From the NCBI GenBank assembly GCA_003478935.1, contig QUFP01000067.1, positions 1-11,836 of the forward strand: a stretch of 11,836 nucleotides of DNA, given 5' to 3'. This stretch comes from Firmicutes bacterium AF25-13AC. Lineage in GTDB: Bacteria > Bacillota > Clostridia > Lachnospirales > Lachnospiraceae. The notes under the pieces were generated by a model, which was not told the DNA's origin, ran no database searches, and was given only the letters and a program-made list of their open reading frames with translations. Position numbers and translations under genes: made by a program. Positions 11,272 to 11,836 of this stretch are shown one piece after another. Each line of letters starts with the position of its first letter. Position 1 is the stretch's first letter.

Positions 11272-11514
11272 GTGACAGTAAGAAATTTTTTGAAATTGCA
11301 TGAGGGCGGTGTGGCTTGCGTATCAATCCAGCAAGAACCATACGACCATGAAAAGCATGGATATGTAAAGACGTACTTCGAGGAAGCAGCACAAGAGGAT
11401 ATTCTTGCATCTGATACATTCAAGAAGATAGCAAACAAGCAAGTAGACCATTTTAATATCATTGGCGGTGGAATGTATAAAGTCGAGTTGTGCATTTATT
11501 TGGAGGAAGAATAA
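11272..11514 (+). CDS. 80-residue acidic protein of unknown function, second gene of the unit 2 mob operon
   Basis: The GTG at 11272 is chosen because AGGAGGG lies just upstream; an in-frame TTG further up has no ribosome site. The protein (MTVRNFLKLHEGGVACVSIQ at the start, GGGMYKVELCIYLEEE at the end) is acidic, with alternating strand and helix character. No family is recognised. Its TAA overlaps the mobC ATG (TAATG), so the two are translationally coupled, which ties it to mobilization. Absent from unit 1. Confidence 0.65.
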   Translation: MTVRNFLKLHEGGVACVSIQQEPYDHEKHGYVKTYFEEAAQEDILASDTFKKIANKQVDHFNIIGGGMYKVELCIYLEEE

Positions 11515-11810
11515 TGGCGAATAAAAGCAGACCTAAGCAGTTATCATTCCGAGTAAGTGAAGAAGAATACCAGCAGTTACAGGAGAAGATTTCAAAGAGC
11601 GGAAAGAACCAGCAGGAGTATATCCTTTCCTGTGTGCTGGAGAAGCAGATTGTGAATACGGACGGTATCAAGGAACTTATCCCGGAACTGAAACGGATAG
11701 GGAACAACCTCAACCAAATAGCAAAGCGGTGTAATGAGGGGGGAATGTTGCCGAGTGAAGCGGAAGTGCGGAAGCATGGAGAGGAGCTGAACAAGTATGG
11801 CAGTCATTAA
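11514..11810 (+). CDS. mobC: MobC relaxosome accessory protein (second full copy)
   Basis: 98 residues; starts MANKSRPKQLSF where the other copy has MNKTRPKQLSF, and otherwise differs by very few residues (KISKSG against KISESG). Ribbon-helix-helix-like N-terminus and IGNNLNQIAKRCN signature as before. GGAGGAAGA precedes the ATG, which overlaps the stop of the upstream gene; its own end overlaps the mobA start. If the molecule is circular, this gene feeds into the mobA at position 63. Confidence 0.88.
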   Translation: MANKSRPKQLSFRVSEEEYQQLQEKISKSGKNQQEYILSCVLEKQIVNTDGIKELIPELKRIGNNLNQIAKRCNEGGMLPSEAEVRKHGEELNKYGSH

Positions 11811-11836
11811 GGCGGTATCTTCAAAGGCGGGCATAG
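11735..11836. repeat. Terminal overlap with positions 1-102
   Basis: The last 102 bases are identical to the first 102 (and also to 6537-6638). The simplest reading is a circular molecule whose linear record overlaps itself. Further copies of a tandem array cannot be excluded, because the block is also identical in unit 2. Confidence 0.75.
11797..11836 (+). CDS. mobA: MobA relaxase, 5' end only (overlap with position 63 onward)
   Basis: First 13 codons (MAVIKAVSSKAGI) before the window ends. The same bases begin the gene at position 63; in a circular molecule this is that gene, not a third copy. Confidence 0.8.
   Translation, partial: MAVIKAVSSKAGI

Larger units (their letters stand above)
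6537..11734. repeat. Backbone unit 2 (lnu-bearing copy)
   Basis: Second backbone copy in the same orientation and gene order. It carries the lincosamide-resistance insert at about 7950-8636 and different small genes upstream of mobC. Here rep is followed almost directly by the toxin locus, which probably reflects the ancestral layout that unit 1 lost when the erm(B) segment came in. Confidence 0.85.

Overview
The window looks like one complete small mobilizable plasmid, opened at an arbitrary point. Its first 102 bases are repeated exactly as its last 102 (11735-11836), so it probably closes into a circle of about 11,734 bp. The backbone genes suggest a Gram-positive, probably gut clostridial (Lachnospiraceae-like) host: a MobP-type relaxase, a primase-like Rep, strong AGGAGG-type ribosome sites, TTGACA/TATAAT promoters, and the Gram-positive resistance genes erm(B) and an lnu gene. 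The host is an inference; no chromosomal gene is present.

The plasmid is built as a heterodimer. Two diverged copies of one backbone lie head to tail: unit 1 (1-6536) and unit 2 (6537-11734). Each unit reads: mob promoter and structured leader, one or two small variable genes, mobC, mobA, mobB (mobA/mobB overlap by 317 bp), a pair of direct repeats flanking a consensus promoter, a 60-codon gene, rep, a small toxin locus, and a conserved non-coding block. The copies differ at scattered positions and in cargo. Unit 1 has a 2.4-kb insert after rep (membrane-protein remnant, IS256-family transposase fragment, complete erm(B) with leader peptide). Unit 2 has a lincosamide nucleotidyltransferase gene, preceded by a coupled 34-codon ORF, between mobB and the rep promoter. 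The two units meet within mobC/mobA.

The most interesting system is a small type I toxin-antitoxin locus present once per unit. A hydrophobic peptide (28 or 38 residues, shared core SVLASVV-YYICKWLDGD) is read on the minus strand from a strong promoter. A 70-75 nt RNA with its own TTGAWW-N17-TATAAT promoter and a hairpin terminator is complementary to the toxin start region. In unit 2 the arrangement closely resembles the pAD1 par (fst/RNAII) locus: convergent genes meeting at a shared terminator. In unit 1 toxin and antitoxin have diverged from unit 2 in step with each other, and the antitoxin cassette is flipped, so both genes lie on the same strand.

Together the genes support replication (rep), stable inheritance (toxin-antitoxin), conjugative mobilization by a helper element (mobC, mobA, mobB), and macrolide-lincosamide-streptogramin B plus lincosamide resistance.
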